From HGM13862 sp031553915 (GTDB lineage: Bacteria; Bacillota; Dehalobacteriia; UBA4068): DNA of 64,000 bases. The notes under the pieces were generated by a model that was given only the letters and a program-made list of their open reading frames with translations, had not been told where the DNA came from and ran no database searches. Within the stretch, counting starts at the first letter, position 1; each line of letters opens with the position of its first letter. This document shows positions 1-8,574 of this stretch, piece by piece. The stretch is from NCBI GenBank assembly GCA_031553915.1, contig JAVBKT010000004.1, positions 142,925 through 206,924 on the forward strand. The letters are read 5' to 3'. The position numbers and the translations under genes are program-made.

Positions 1-2
1 GC

Positions 3-467
3 GCTACCTTGTTCGCTCCGGAGCTGTCTACCAACCGCTCTATGGTGGTGACCATCCTCTGGCGTTTGGCAGGCGAGCCTGCTGCCATGGGCAACGGCGG
101 TTTTAATGATGTGGCAGTTGGTCAGTATTATACCCAGGCGGTGGCCTGGGCTGTAGCAAACAATATCGTCACCGGCTATAATAGCGCCACCTTTGGCACA
201 GATGATAATATTACCCGTGAACAGTTGGTAGCCATTTTGTACCGCTTTGCGCAATATATGGACTATGATGTCAGCGCCAGCAAATACATCAGCAATTTCC
301 CTGACGCCAAAGATGCCAGCAATTATGCTCAGAATGCGCTGGCCTGGGCCTATGCTAAAGGCTTGATTGGCGGGCGCACTAATGGTTCGCTAGACCCCGG
401 CGGTAATGCTACCAGAGCGGAAATTGCAGCTATTATCCAGCGGTTTGTGGCAGCCTACGAGAAATAA
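3..467 (+). CDS. SLH-domain surface protein, C-terminal part (5' end outside window)
   Basis: The reading frame is open to the left edge, so this is the C-terminal end of a longer protein. It contains the tail of one S-layer homology repeat (TNRSMVVTILWRLAG), a full one at about residues 33-85 and another at about 100-150 ending in ATRAEIAAIIQRF. SLH repeats anchor exported proteins to pyruvylated secondary cell-wall polymer, so the protein is expected on the cell surface or in an S-layer. What it carries upstream of the SLH region cannot be seen. A perfect palindromic terminator follows 38 bp after the stop. Confidence 0.9.
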   Translation, partial: ATLFAPELSTNRSMVVTILWRLAGEPAAMGNGGFNDVAVGQYYTQAVAWAVANNIVTGYNSATFGTDDNITREQLVAILYRFAQYMDYDVSASKYISNFPDAKDASNYAQNALAWAYAKGLIGGRTNGSLDPGGNATRAEIAAIIQRFVAAYEK

Positions 468-504
468 ACTCCTGTTTTAGTAGTGTGAAAGACAGACAAA
501 ACAA

Positions 505-538
505 AAAAGCAGGGACGCCATATGGCGTCCCTGCTTTT
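505..538. terminator. Perfect-palindrome bidirectional terminator
   Basis: A 34-nt perfect palindrome with arms AAAAGCAGGGACGCCAT and ATGGCGTCCCTGCTTTT and A/T runs on both sides. It lies between the SLH gene (plus) and the metal ATPase operon (minus), which converge, and can terminate both. Confidence 0.85.
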
Positions 539-607
539 GCCTAAAGAGGAGAGAGACAGTGAAGATAGGCTTTATCAAGTTTGCAATGGTAATCCTTTAG
601 CTGTGAT

Positions 608-784
608 CTAAAACCCGGCTACAATAATTTTGATCGTAATACCAATAGTGATTAGCAGGCCAATAGCCAAGAAGACACCGTATATTTTCCGGGAATCCTT
701 ATCCGCCCATTCTTTCTTCAAATAGATGCCGCCGCCAATTGCAAGACCAAGCCCAACCAATAAACAGATAATAGTAAATATCAT
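608..784 (-). CDS. Small two-TM membrane protein coupled to metal ATPase
   Basis: 58 aa. It has two hydrophobic helices (about residues 2-20 and 37-57) joined by a short charged loop (KKEWADKDSRK). I do not recognise the family. I chose the ATG at 784 rather than an ATG five codons upstream because a GGAGG motif lies 8 nt before it and because it forms an ATGA overlap with the stop of the P-type ATPase gene, so its translation is probably coupled to that gene. Co-expression suggests an accessory or stabilising subunit for the metal pump, but that is inference from position only. Confidence 0.6.
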   Translation of the reverse strand: MIFTIICLLVGLGLAIGGGIYLKKEWADKDSRKIYGVFLAIGLLITIGITIKIIVAGF

Positions 785-2676
785 TTTTGTTTCCTCCATT
801 TTAATAATAAAGATGAATTTATGATTACAGCTACTGAACCGACATTATGCACCAATGCGCCGACAACCGGGTTCAGTATGCCTGTAATAGCCAATATAAT
901 CGCTGCAAAGTTTAGTATCATCGCAGCGGAAAGATTGATCTTGATAGTGCGCATCACCTTTTTGGATAGCAGCAGCAAATGCGGAATTTCTTTGATATCA
1001 TCGCTGACCAGAACAATATCCGCCGCTTCGATAGCTATATCGCTGCCGACCCCGCCCATGGCAATACCTACCTGGGCGGTTTTTAACGCGGGCGCGTCGT
1101 TGATGCCGTCACCCACCATGCAGACAGGTTCTCCGCTTTGCTGATACTGCTTGATTACGGTTAATTTATCCTCCGGCAGGCAGTTGGCTTTTACGACAGA
1201 AATCCCCGCCAAGCCTGCTATATGTTGCGCGGCGTCTGAGGTATCTCCTGTCAGCAGCACAGTAGTCACTCCGGTATTATGGATTGCTTTTACTGTGTCT
1301 GCTGCATCCGGCCGCAAGGTATCGGATAGGGCAATAAACCCTAAAAGTTTTTGATCGTCCATCACATAAATAACAGTACAGCCCTCTGATTGTCTTTGCC
1401 TAATCAGCGGTGAAGACAGCCCTGGTATGCTGATCTGCCGGTCATTCAGCAAAGCCTGGTTGCCGGCAAAAATTTGTCTGCCACCAATCACTGCTGATAC
1501 GCCCCGCCCGGGCAGCAGCAGAAAATCTTCCGGCTGTGCGGGTGTCTTGTTATACGCTTGTTTGAAGTACGAGACAATTGCTTTGCCCAGGGGGTGCTCG
1601 GAACGCATCTCAGCCGCGGCGGTTATGCTCAGCAGCTCTGTCTCAGTAATTCCCGGCTGGCAGCTGGCAAATTTAGCCACAGTTAGCTTGCCGTAGGTAA
1701 GCGTGCCGGTTTTATCAAAGGCAATTCGTTTTACCTTTGCCAGGCGCTCAAGCGCGTCTCCCTGGCTGACCAGGATGCCGAATTTGGTAGCGTTGCCGAT
1801 CCCGGCCATGATAGCAGTTGGTGTAGCCAGCACCAGCGCGCAAGGGCAAAAGACAACCAGAATAGTCACAGCTCTAATGATTTCGCCGCTGGCAAACCAG
1901 GTAATTCCGGCTGAGAGCAGGGCAATAACTACGATCCAGGTTGCCCATTTGTCCGCCAACCCGACAATCTTTGCCTTGCCGGCATCAGAGGATTCTACCA
2001 GCCGAATCATTCGCTGCAAGGAGCTGTTTTCGCCAACCTTTTGCGCAATCATATCAAAGGTGCCAAACTGGTTGACTGTGCCGCTTTGCACCTCATCTCC
2101 CTCAGCTTTGTCAACGGGTAGGGATTCACCGGTCATAATCGATTGGTCGATAGAAGTTTGGCCTTTAGTAATCACGCCGTCAACCGCAATGGTTTCGCCG
2201 GCCAGCACCCGCAGGATATCGCCAATCTGCACTTGTTCGGCAGGGATGATCATTTCCTCACCATTGCGGACAACACGTGCTGAGGCGGGAGTTAAATTGA
2301 TCAGCTTTTCGATTCCGGCACGGGCCTTATTCACCGTGCGTTCTTCCAGATAAGCGCCGATGGTCATAATAAAGGCTACTTCTCCGGCGGCAAATATTTC
2401 GCCGATGATAACCGAGGCGATCAGAGCCAGGGAAACAAGCAGATCCGCCTTGATATCAAAGGCGGTTACGAGACCGACAATAGCACCTTTGATAATGGGG
2501 ATACCGCAGAGCAATATAGCAATCCAGGAAAGGTTAATGGTGATGCTTTCGCTGCCAAACAAACCAATGCGTAACGGGATGGTGCCAATATCAAAAAAGC
2601 CAAGCACAAGAGAAACCAGCGATATCGCCATGAATAGCAGGGTTCTCTTGCTTTCATCTTTTAAGAAAGTTATCAT
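781..2676 (-). CDS. P1B-type heavy-metal-translocating ATPase
   Basis: 631 aa. The motifs of a heavy-metal P-type ATPase appear in order: actuator TGES (182-185), metal-binding CPC in the membrane (277-279), phosphorylation Asp321 in DKTGT, HP of the nucleotide domain (361-362) and GDGINDAP (522-529). There is no N-terminal HMA/CxxC metal-binding domain. The last helix has HNVGS (610-614), not the YN and MxxSS signatures of classical CopA copper pumps, so the metal is uncertain. The CsoR-type repressor upstream and the CsoR box inside this gene's promoter argue for copper (or a CsoR-like sensor of another metal). SD AAAGGAG lies 6 nt before the ATG. It exports metal across the cell membrane. 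Confidence 0.9.
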   Translation of the reverse strand: MITFLKDESKRTLLFMAISLVSLVLGFFDIGTIPLRIGLFGSESITINLSWIAILLCGIPIIKGAIVGLVTAFDIKADLLVSLALIASVIIGEIFAAGEVAFIMTIGAYLEERTVNKARAGIEKLINLTPASARVVRNGEEMIIPAEQVQIGDILRVLAGETIAVDGVITKGQTSIDQSIMTGESLPVDKAEGDEVQSGTVNQFGTFDMIAQKVGENSSLQRMIRLVESSDAGKAKIVGLADKWATWIVVIALLSAGITWFASGEIIRAVTILVVFCPCALVLATPTAIMAGIGNATKFGILVSQGDALERLAKVKRIAFDKTGTLTYGKLTVAKFASCQPGITETELLSITAAAEMRSEHPLGKAIVSYFKQAYNKTPAQPEDFLLLPGRGVSAVIGGRQIFAGNQALLNDRQISIPGLSSPLIRQRQSEGCTVIYVMDDQKLLGFIALSDTLRPDAADTVKAIHNTGVTTVLLTGDTSDAAQHIAGLAGISVVKANCLPEDKLTVIKQYQQSGEPVCMVGDGINDAPALKTAQVGIAMGGVGSDIAIEAADIVLVSDDIKEIPHLLLLSKKVMRTIKINLSAAMILNFAAIILAITGILNPVVGALVHNVGSVAVIINSSLLLKWRKQK

Positions 2677-2723
2677 AGGGAACTCCTTTATACTAATAGG
2701 GGTATATGTATATGTCGTTTATA

Positions 2724-2752
2724 AGTATACCCTAGGGGGTATATGTTGTCAA
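2724..2752 (-). promoter_or_regulatory. Sigma-A promoter with CsoR box in the spacer
   Basis: On the minus strand TTGACA (2752-2747) and TATACT (2729-2724) are separated by exactly 17 bp, and the spacer is filled by ATACCCCCTAGGGTAT, which closely matches CsoR operators of Bacillota. A second half-like site (ATAGGGGTATAT on the plus strand) lies at about 2696-2707. Repressor binding here would block RNA polymerase directly. It drives the P-type ATPase gene. Confidence 0.85.
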
Positions 2753-2757
2753 GAAAA

Positions 2758-2782
2758 AAGCAACCGAAAATTTCGGTTGCTT
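2758..2782 (-). terminator. Intrinsic terminator after csoR
   Basis: On the minus strand the hairpin arms AAGCAACCGAAA and TTTCGGTTGCTT are followed by TTTTTCTTG. It separates csoR from the ATPase gene, so the two are independent transcripts, each with its own CsoR box. Confidence 0.85.
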
Positions 2783-2817
2783 GCTTAATATCTTCGCTAA
2801 GAATAGAGCTGCTGTTT

Positions 2818-3093
2818 TTATGTCATGCGTGAAAAATGCTCCACAGCTTTGGCAAAATCGGCAATTGTTTTATTGGCATCGCCATGCTCAATGCCTTCTC
2901 GCACGCAGTGGTTCAAATGCCCCTCCAGGACTATCTGGCCCACCTTATGCAAAGCGCTCTTGACCGCGTTGATTTGAATCAAAATATCCTCGCAGGGGAT
3001 ATCATTATCGACCATTTTGTCAACGGCTTTTAGTTGTCCCATGATTTTATTCAGCCGTCTGTGCAAATTATCAGAATCCATACATTGGCGCAT
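2818..3093 (-). CDS. csoR: CsoR-family metal-sensing repressor
   Basis: 91 aa, the usual length for CsoR/RcnR/FrmR all-helical repressors. The Cu(I)-type ligand set is present with exact family spacing: Cys34, then His59 (25 residues on) and Cys63 (4 further), as in CsoR C36/H61/C65. Apo-CsoR binds DNA and releases it on metal binding. It should control itself and the ATPase downstream, since both promoters carry ATACC-CTAG-GGTAT boxes. Start ATG is supported by AGGAGG 7 nt upstream. The ligand set favours copper, but the ATPase signature is atypical, so the metal should be treated as open. Confidence 0.9.
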   Translation of the reverse strand: MRQCMDSDNLHRRLNKIMGQLKAVDKMVDNDIPCEDILIQINAVKSALHKVGQIVLEGHLNHCVREGIEHGDANKTIADFAKAVEHFSRMT

Positions 3094-3107
3094 ATCTCTG
3101 CCTCCTT

Positions 3108-3156
3108 ATACCTCTAGGGGTATGATTAGTATAGCATACGCTTTTTGGCAAGTCAA
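3108..3156 (-). promoter_or_regulatory. csoR promoter and CsoR operator
   Basis: On the minus strand TTGACT (3156-3151), a 17-bp spacer and TATACT (3133-3128). The box ATACCCCTAGAGGTAT (3123-3108) is palindromic with one mismatch and sits between the -10 and the csoR Shine-Dalgarno. It fits autorepression of csoR. Confidence 0.82.
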
Positions 3157-3232
3157 TCACAAGGTTAGCAGGGAAGTAGGCTGTTTAAGAAGCTTGCTTT
3201 GCTCATAGTTTGGCTTATGGGCTGCTCATTAT

Positions 3233-3856
3233 TTACAAGAGCTGCAATTCTGCGGCGATCAGCAGGTTGACCTGCAAAACATTGACAGTTTCCTCGCCAA
3301 AGATGCCCAGAAATTTTTTATCTGTGCATGCCAGGATCATGTTTTGCAGCTGGGTTTGAGATAAACCTGTGCTTTCTGTTAAGGCAGGGATTTGGATTGC
3401 CGCGGATTCCGGGCTGATATGCGGATCAAGCCCTGAGCCCGAGGCAGTCAGGAGGTCGGTCGGAATATCCTCCCGGCTGATTGATGGGTTGGCCTCCAAA
3501 AAAGCAGCGATATCAGCTTCCACGCGCTTGGTTAATTTCGGGTTCGATGCCGCATAGTTGTCTGAGCCGGAGCTGACGCCGCTATAGCGGCCGCTTTCTT
3601 GGTCATCCTCGCTATAGGTATTGTAATTGACCGCGGAAGGACGGCCCTTCATAAACCGCTCATCACTAAAATCCTGACCAAGCAGCTCAGAGCCCACAAT
3701 CCGCCCGTTTACTTCCAGCATGCTGCCATTAGCCTGATGGGAAAATATGGCCTGGCTGATAGCTGTCATCAGCAGGGGATAAGCTAGGCCGCAGATCAGC
3801 ATCAACGTAATGGCAAGCATTAGCGGTTTCCTGATATTTTTGATAAAAGTTTTCAT
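3233..3856 (-). CDS. kdpC: K+-transporting ATPase subunit C
   Basis: 207 aa from the ATG at 3856. I preferred this to an in-frame start 12 codons upstream because GGAGG lies 7 nt before it. It has a single N-terminal membrane helix (about residues 10-32) and an extracytoplasmic domain with the KdpC hallmarks SGSGLDPHISPESA and YAASNPKL. KdpC stabilises the KdpFABC complex and promotes ATP binding to KdpB. It is the last gene of kdpABC, 25 nt after kdpB. I see no clear terminator after it, so readthrough into csoR is possible. Confidence 0.95.
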   Translation of the reverse strand: MKTFIKNIRKPLMLAITLMLICGLAYPLLMTAISQAIFSHQANGSMLEVNGRIVGSELLGQDFSDERFMKGRPSAVNYNTYSEDDQESGRYSGVSSGSDNYAASNPKLTKRVEADIAAFLEANPSISREDIPTDLLTASGSGLDPHISPESAAIQIPALTESTGLSQTQLQNMILACTDKKFLGIFGEETVNVLQVNLLIAAELQLL

Positions 3857-3881
3857 GAGTAAACCTCCATAACAGAGAAAA

Positions 3882-5933
3882 TCACAGGCCAAGCAATGCC
3901 AAGAGCGGAGTGATGGCTAAATCAATTAGCTTGATGCCCACAAACGGCGCGATAATGCCGCCCAGACCGTAGATCAGCATATTATGCGCTAGCATTTTCT
4001 CTGATCGCTGCGGCTTATATTTGATGCCTTTCATCGCCAGCGGAATCAAGCAGGGGATGATAATAGCATTGAAGATTAAGGCGGATAAAATGGCGCTGCC
4101 GGGTGTGGAAAGCGCCATAATATTCAGCACACTCATCTGCGGGATCGCCACCATAAACATGGCGGGGATGATGGCAAAATACTTGGCGATATCATTGGCA
4201 ATGCTAAAGGTGGTCAAAGAGCCGCGGGTGATCAGCAGCTGCTTGCCGATTTCGACAATATCGAGTATTTTGGTCGGGTCAGAATCAAGATCAACCATAT
4301 TGGCCGCCTCTTTAGCGGCAATAGTGCCGCTGTTCATGGCGATGCCCACATTTGCCTGAGCCAAGGCAGGAGCATCATTGGTGCCGTCTCCGGTCATAGC
4401 GATAATTTTGCCTTTGGCCTGTTCAGCCTTGATCACTTCTATTTTGTCTTCCGGCTTACATTCGGCAAGGAAGCTGTCTACTCCCGCTTCTTCAGCAATG
4501 GTGGCGGCTGTCAGCGGATTGTCACCAGTACACATGATGGTCTTAATGCCAATAGCCCGCAGCCGCGCAAACCGCTCTACCAGCCCTTCTTTAATAGTGT
4601 CTTTGAGATAGATCACCCCTAAAATTTGCTCGTTTTTGCACACGACCAAGGGGGTGCCGCCCAGCTTAGAAATGTCATTGACCTTGGCCTGCAAATCAGG
4701 CGGGATTAAGCCGCCCAGCTCTTGCACGTGTCTCACTATGGCGTCATAAGCGCCCTTGCGGATTATGGCGCCATCAGGCAAATCAATCCCACTCATCCGT
4801 GTTTGCGCGGTAAACTCAATAAACTGCGTTCCTGTCTCAATTTGTTGATGCGTTTGGCTGAGATGCTCGCCCAACTCAACAATTGATTTGCCTTCCGGAG
4901 TAGTATCCTGCAGCGAGCTCAATACAGCATATTTAATCAGCTCAGATTTTGGCGTAGCGCCAGTTGGGACAAACTGAGCGGCCATACGATTGCCATAGGT
5001 AATAGTACCGGTTTTGTCCAAAATCATCGTGTCAACATCGCCGCAGGCCTCCACCGCTTTGCCGGACATGGCAATAACATTAAAGCGGGTGACGCGGTCC
5101 ATACCGGCAATGCCAATAGCGGAAAGCAAGCCGCCGATGGTGGTGGGGATGAGGCAGACGCTGAGCGCGATCAGTGTAGAGATGGGCAGCAGCACTCCGC
5201 TATAAGCGGCAATAGGGTAGAGGGTGATAATCACAATCAGAAAGATAATGGTCAGGCTGATCAAAAGTGTGCCAAGGGCAATCTCATTGGGTGTTTTCTG
5301 GCGGGAAGCGCCTTCAACCAGCGATATCATTTTGTCAATAAAGGATTCGCCGGGGTTGGAGGTGATTGTTATTTTCAGCCAATCGCTGACAAGAGTGGTG
5401 CCGCCGGTTACTGAAGCAAAATCACCGCCGCTCTCTTTCAGCACCGGCGCGGATTCGCCGGTGATAGCTGATTCATCCACTGAAGCAATGCCGTCAATAA
5501 CCTCGCCGTCATTGGGTATAAGCTCTCCTGCTTTGACTAGTACCATATCGCCTTTTTTGAGAGCGCCTGCGTCAATAATAGCTTCAGAGCCATCCGCATT
5601 AATTAGGTGTGCAGTCATATCTTTTTGTGTTTTCTTTAAGCTCTGCGCTTGGGCCTTGCCGCGGCCCTCTGCTATTGCCTCGGCAAAATTAGCAAAGAGC
5701 AGGGTCATAAACAGCACCGCAGCCACGATGATATTATATGGCCGCAAGCTTGCGCCCTGATCGCCAAACAGCTCCGGCATAAAGCACAGCAACAAGGTTA
5801 CGAAAAAGCCGATTTCCACCACGAACATCACCGGTGTTTTGATCATATAGCATGGGTTCAGCTTTTTAAAAGCGCCGGCAATTGCTGATTTGAGAATATT
5901 TTTGCTGATAAATTTAGAAGTTTGTTTGTTCAT
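3882..5933 (-). CDS. kdpB: K+-transporting ATPase subunit B (P-type ATPase)
   Basis: 683 aa from the ATG at 5933 (an upstream in-frame GTG three codons earlier is possible). It is the catalytic subunit of the KdpFABC potassium pump. Phosphorylation Asp306 is in DKTGTITYG and the nucleotide-domain GDGTNDAP motif is present. The TGES motif (about 158-161) carries the Ser that in E. coli KdpB (Ser162) is an inhibitory phosphorylation site. Subclass IA features are clear, such as ANMVDLDSDPTKILDIVEIG and RGSLTTFSIANDIAKYF. It lies between kdpA and kdpC in the same transcript. Confidence 0.97.
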   Translation of the reverse strand: MNKQTSKFISKNILKSAIAGAFKKLNPCYMIKTPVMFVVEIGFFVTLLLCFMPELFGDQGASLRPYNIIVAAVLFMTLLFANFAEAIAEGRGKAQAQSLKKTQKDMTAHLINADGSEAIIDAGALKKGDMVLVKAGELIPNDGEVIDGIASVDESAITGESAPVLKESGGDFASVTGGTTLVSDWLKITITSNPGESFIDKMISLVEGASRQKTPNEIALGTLLISLTIIFLIVIITLYPIAAYSGVLLPISTLIALSVCLIPTTIGGLLSAIGIAGMDRVTRFNVIAMSGKAVEACGDVDTMILDKTGTITYGNRMAAQFVPTGATPKSELIKYAVLSSLQDTTPEGKSIVELGEHLSQTHQQIETGTQFIEFTAQTRMSGIDLPDGAIIRKGAYDAIVRHVQELGGLIPPDLQAKVNDISKLGGTPLVVCKNEQILGVIYLKDTIKEGLVERFARLRAIGIKTIMCTGDNPLTAATIAEEAGVDSFLAECKPEDKIEVIKAEQAKGKIIAMTGDGTNDAPALAQANVGIAMNSGTIAAKEAANMVDLDSDPTKILDIVEIGKQLLITRGSLTTFSIANDIAKYFAIIPAMFMVAIPQMSVLNIMALSTPGSAILSALIFNAIIIPCLIPLAMKGIKYKPQRSEKMLAHNMLIYGLGGIIAPFVGIKLIDLAITPLLALLGL

Positions 5934-5945
5934 AATTAACACCCC

Positions 5946-7664
5946 TTAAACGATCAAGGTCAAATGTTCTGCCAGCGGGCCAAGCACTAAGGCGGGGAAG
6001 AAGGTTAATGCTGCGAATAAGATTACTACCATTAACAGCGCTATGGTAAAGGTAGGCGTGCTTGTTTTGAGCGTGCCGCTGGATTCGCCTGCGGCAATTT
6101 TTTGCATCAGCGAGCCAGCTATGGCCAGCTGCAGCGCAATGGTGAGATAGCGCCCGACAAACATCACCAGCGCTGTCGTGATATTCCAAAACAGCGTATT
6201 ATCCGCCAGCCCCTCAAAGCCGGAGCCATTATTGGCCGCGGCAGAAGTATATTCGTAGAGCACCTGCGTCAAGCCATGATGCCCGGGGTTGCTGATGCCC
6301 GCTATGCCGGCCGGGACAGCTATGGCCAGGGCCGCAAAGCCGAGGATGAGCAGCGGGTGAATGATGATGCCCAGGGCAGTGAGCTTCATTTCTTTGCCCT
6401 CAATTTTTTTGCCCAGATATTCCGGTGTGCGGCCGATCATCAAGCTGCAGATAAACACCGCTAAAATAGCATAGACTATCATATTCATCAGCCCCACCCC
6501 TTTGCCGCCAAAGACGAGATTGAGCATCATGTTCGCCAGGGGTACGGCTCCGCCAAGAGGGGTGAGAGTGTCATGCATATTATTGGTTGAGCCGGTAGTA
6601 AAGGCTGTGGTGACAGTGGTAAACAAAGTGGATTGGGCAATGCCAAAGCGCGTCTCCTTGCCTTCCATATTGCCCATATCCTGATTAACTCCGGCCTCGG
6701 CCAGCAGCGGATTGCCTGCGCTCTCCGCAGTGAAGCAGATGACCAGCCCAGTTATAAAGAGAATAGACATCACCGCTAACAGGGGTTTGGCTTCGGCCCC
6801 TAGCCAGGTTCTTTTCTTTTTGCTGCTTACAGATTGTTTGCTGCGGTTTTTGACCAGGTGACCAAAAGCAACCACAGCAGAGCCGGGCAGCAGCATCATC
6901 GCCAGCATTTCGATGATATTGGTGATGACATTGGGGTTTTCAAAAGGCATGGCCGCGTTGGCTGCGAAAAAGCCGCCGCCATTGGTACCGAGGTGCTTGA
7001 TGATTTCCAAAGAGGCTATCGGCCCCATGGCAATGTCCTGATAGGTGCCTTCGATGGTCTTGACAGTAAGATTGGCCGAAAGGTTTTGCGGTACGCCCAG
7101 CGCCACCAGCACCAGCCCAAAAATAAGTGCCAGCGGCAGCAAAACACGGGTGATGATACGAACCAGATCAACATAGAAATTGCCCATGGTTTTGACGCGT
7201 CCGGCCAGGCCGCGCACAAAGGCCATACAAACAGCATAGCCGCTGGCAGCCGAGGTAAACATCATAAAAGTGATGACCAGCATCTGGCTCAAGTAGGATA
7301 ACTGGGATTCTCCGGCATAATGCTGCAGATTAGTATTGGTCATAAAGCTGATGATGGTGTTGAAGCTGAGATCAGGCGCCATGGCGCTGATGCCATTGGG
7401 ATTAAAAAGCGGCAAAGCTTGTAGGCGCAGGATTAAATAGCCGACAATAATCATCACGGCATTAAGCACAAGCATGGATAATAGGTATTTTTTCCAATTC
7501 ATTTCGTTCTTATCAATGCCGCAAAGACGAAAAATCAGCCGATCAAAGCGATCAAAAAGAGGGTCGGCAAAAGTATGTTTGCCTGCTGTCACATGGTAGA
7601 GATATTTGCCCATGGGCAGGATGACAATAAAGAATAAAATTAAAAACAAGATAAATTGCAACAT
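5946..7664 (-). CDS. kdpA: K+-transporting ATPase subunit A (K+ channel subunit)
   Basis: 572 aa, a multi-pass membrane protein of the SKT superfamily that binds and conducts K+ in the Kdp complex. The four filter-loop segments are visible: TNTNLQ (109-114), GTNGGGFF (226-233), GSTNNMHD (358-365) and AANNGSGFEG (476-485). GAGGAGG precedes the ATG. It is first of kdpABC and starts 130 bp after the kdpDE terminator, so kdpABC should have its own, KdpE-dependent promoter in that gap. I see no kdpF small subunit ORF between the terminator and kdpA. Confidence 0.97.
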   Translation of the reverse strand: MLQFILFLILFFIVILPMGKYLYHVTAGKHTFADPLFDRFDRLIFRLCGIDKNEMNWKKYLLSMLVLNAVMIIVGYLILRLQALPLFNPNGISAMAPDLSFNTIISFMTNTNLQHYAGESQLSYLSQMLVITFMMFTSAASGYAVCMAFVRGLAGRVKTMGNFYVDLVRIITRVLLPLALIFGLVLVALGVPQNLSANLTVKTIEGTYQDIAMGPIASLEIIKHLGTNGGGFFAANAAMPFENPNVITNIIEMLAMMLLPGSAVVAFGHLVKNRSKQSVSSKKKRTWLGAEAKPLLAVMSILFITGLVICFTAESAGNPLLAEAGVNQDMGNMEGKETRFGIAQSTLFTTVTTAFTTGSTNNMHDTLTPLGGAVPLANMMLNLVFGGKGVGLMNMIVYAILAVFICSLMIGRTPEYLGKKIEGKEMKLTALGIIIHPLLILGFAALAIAVPAGIAGISNPGHHGLTQVLYEYTSAAANNGSGFEGLADNTLFWNITTALVMFVGRYLTIALQLAIAGSLMQKIAAGESSGTLKTSTPTFTIALLMVVILFAALTFFPALVLGPLAEHLTLIV

Positions 7665-7796
7665 TGATCTTCCGCCTCCTCAGCTCTTTTGGTGAGCAAA
7701 GCATAGCATTTTTGCCATTATTAAGGTGTTTAGGTTTTAGCGATAAAATTAGTAGAACATTAAGATTGCTGCCTGAGCATAATGTCCACGATAAAA

Positions 7797-7822
7797 AACG
7801 CCATAGCTATAGCTATGGCGTT
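7797..7822 (-). terminator. kdpDE terminator
   Basis: A perfect 26-nt palindrome, AACGCCATAGCTA then TAGCTATGGCGTT, followed on the minus strand by TTTTA. It ends the kdpDE message and separates it from kdpABC. Confidence 0.85.
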
Positions 7823-7857
7823 GAGGGCAGTGATTTTTATATTTTTAACATGCAAAC

Positions 7858-8574
7858 TTAGTCGCTGGCATTATCCTCAGCAATACGCAGCATGCGATAG
7901 CCGACGCCAATATGTGTTTGAATCAGCCTTGTCTGTACCAGTTGTTTTTCAATTTTTTTACGCAGAGTTGCCATGAAAACACGCAGAGCAGGGATATCAC
8001 TGGAATAACTACCCCAAATTTCTTTCAAGATGGCATTATGCGTCAAAACCTTACCCACATTTTTAGCCAGCAGGCATAGCAGCTTATACTCAATCGGCGT
8101 CAGATGTATTTCTTCCTCATTAACAAAGACGCACCCGGCCGCATAGTCAATTTTCAGGCTGCCATTAATGAAAACACTGGCGTCCTTCAGCAGCTTTTCA
8201 CTATCATAACGTACACGGCGCAGGCTAACGCGGATCCTGGCCAACAGTTCTTCGACGCTAAAGGGTTTGGTTAAATAGTCATCAGCCCCGGCGTCCAGCG
8301 CGTCTATTTTGTCGCTATCCTCACTGCGGGCGCTGATAACGATGATCGGCGTATTTGTCCATTCCCGCACTTTTCTAATGATATCCACGCCATCCATATC
8401 CGGCAGTCCCAAATCGAGCAAAATAATATCCGGCTGGCTGGAAACAGCCTCCAAAATAGCGCCTTCGCCTGTTGCCGCACTATGATACAGATATCCCTGC
8501 GTATCAAGAGTGGTCGTGATCAGCTTGCGCACAGCATGATCATCCTCAACCACCAAAAGCATTGGTTTATTCAT
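7858..8574 (-). CDS. kdpE: Response regulator of the Kdp system (OmpR family)
   Basis: 238 aa. An N-terminal receiver domain with acidic pocket Glu10-Asp11-Asp12, phospho-acceptor Asp54 (ILLDLGLPDMDG) and Lys in LTKPF, then an OmpR-type winged-helix DNA-binding domain (about 135-230). It overlaps the end of kdpD by 8 nt and so is translationally coupled to it. Expected to activate kdpABC under K+ limitation. The call over other OmpR regulators rests on position next to kdpD and on overall similarity to KdpE. Confidence 0.95.
   Translation of the reverse strand: MNKPMLLVVEDDHAVRKLITTTLDTQGYLYHSAATGEGAILEAVSSQPDIILLDLGLPDMDGVDIIRKVREWTNTPIIVISARSEDSDKIDALDAGADDYLTKPFSVEELLARIRVSLRRVRYDSEKLLKDASVFINGSLKIDYAAGCVFVNEEEIHLTPIEYKLLCLLAKNVGKVLTHNAILKEIWGSYSSDIPALRVFMATLRKKIEKQLVQTRLIQTHIGVGYRMLRIAEDNASD

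Noticed and set aside
820..2788. Series of long plus-strand ORFs over the metal ATPase gene
   Set aside because: All lie antisense to conserved P-type ATPase motifs and read as low-complexity Ser/Pro/Ile sequence.
4021..7301. Plus-strand ORFs over kdpB and kdpA
   Set aside because: Antisense shadows; none has a start signal or a recognisable fold.
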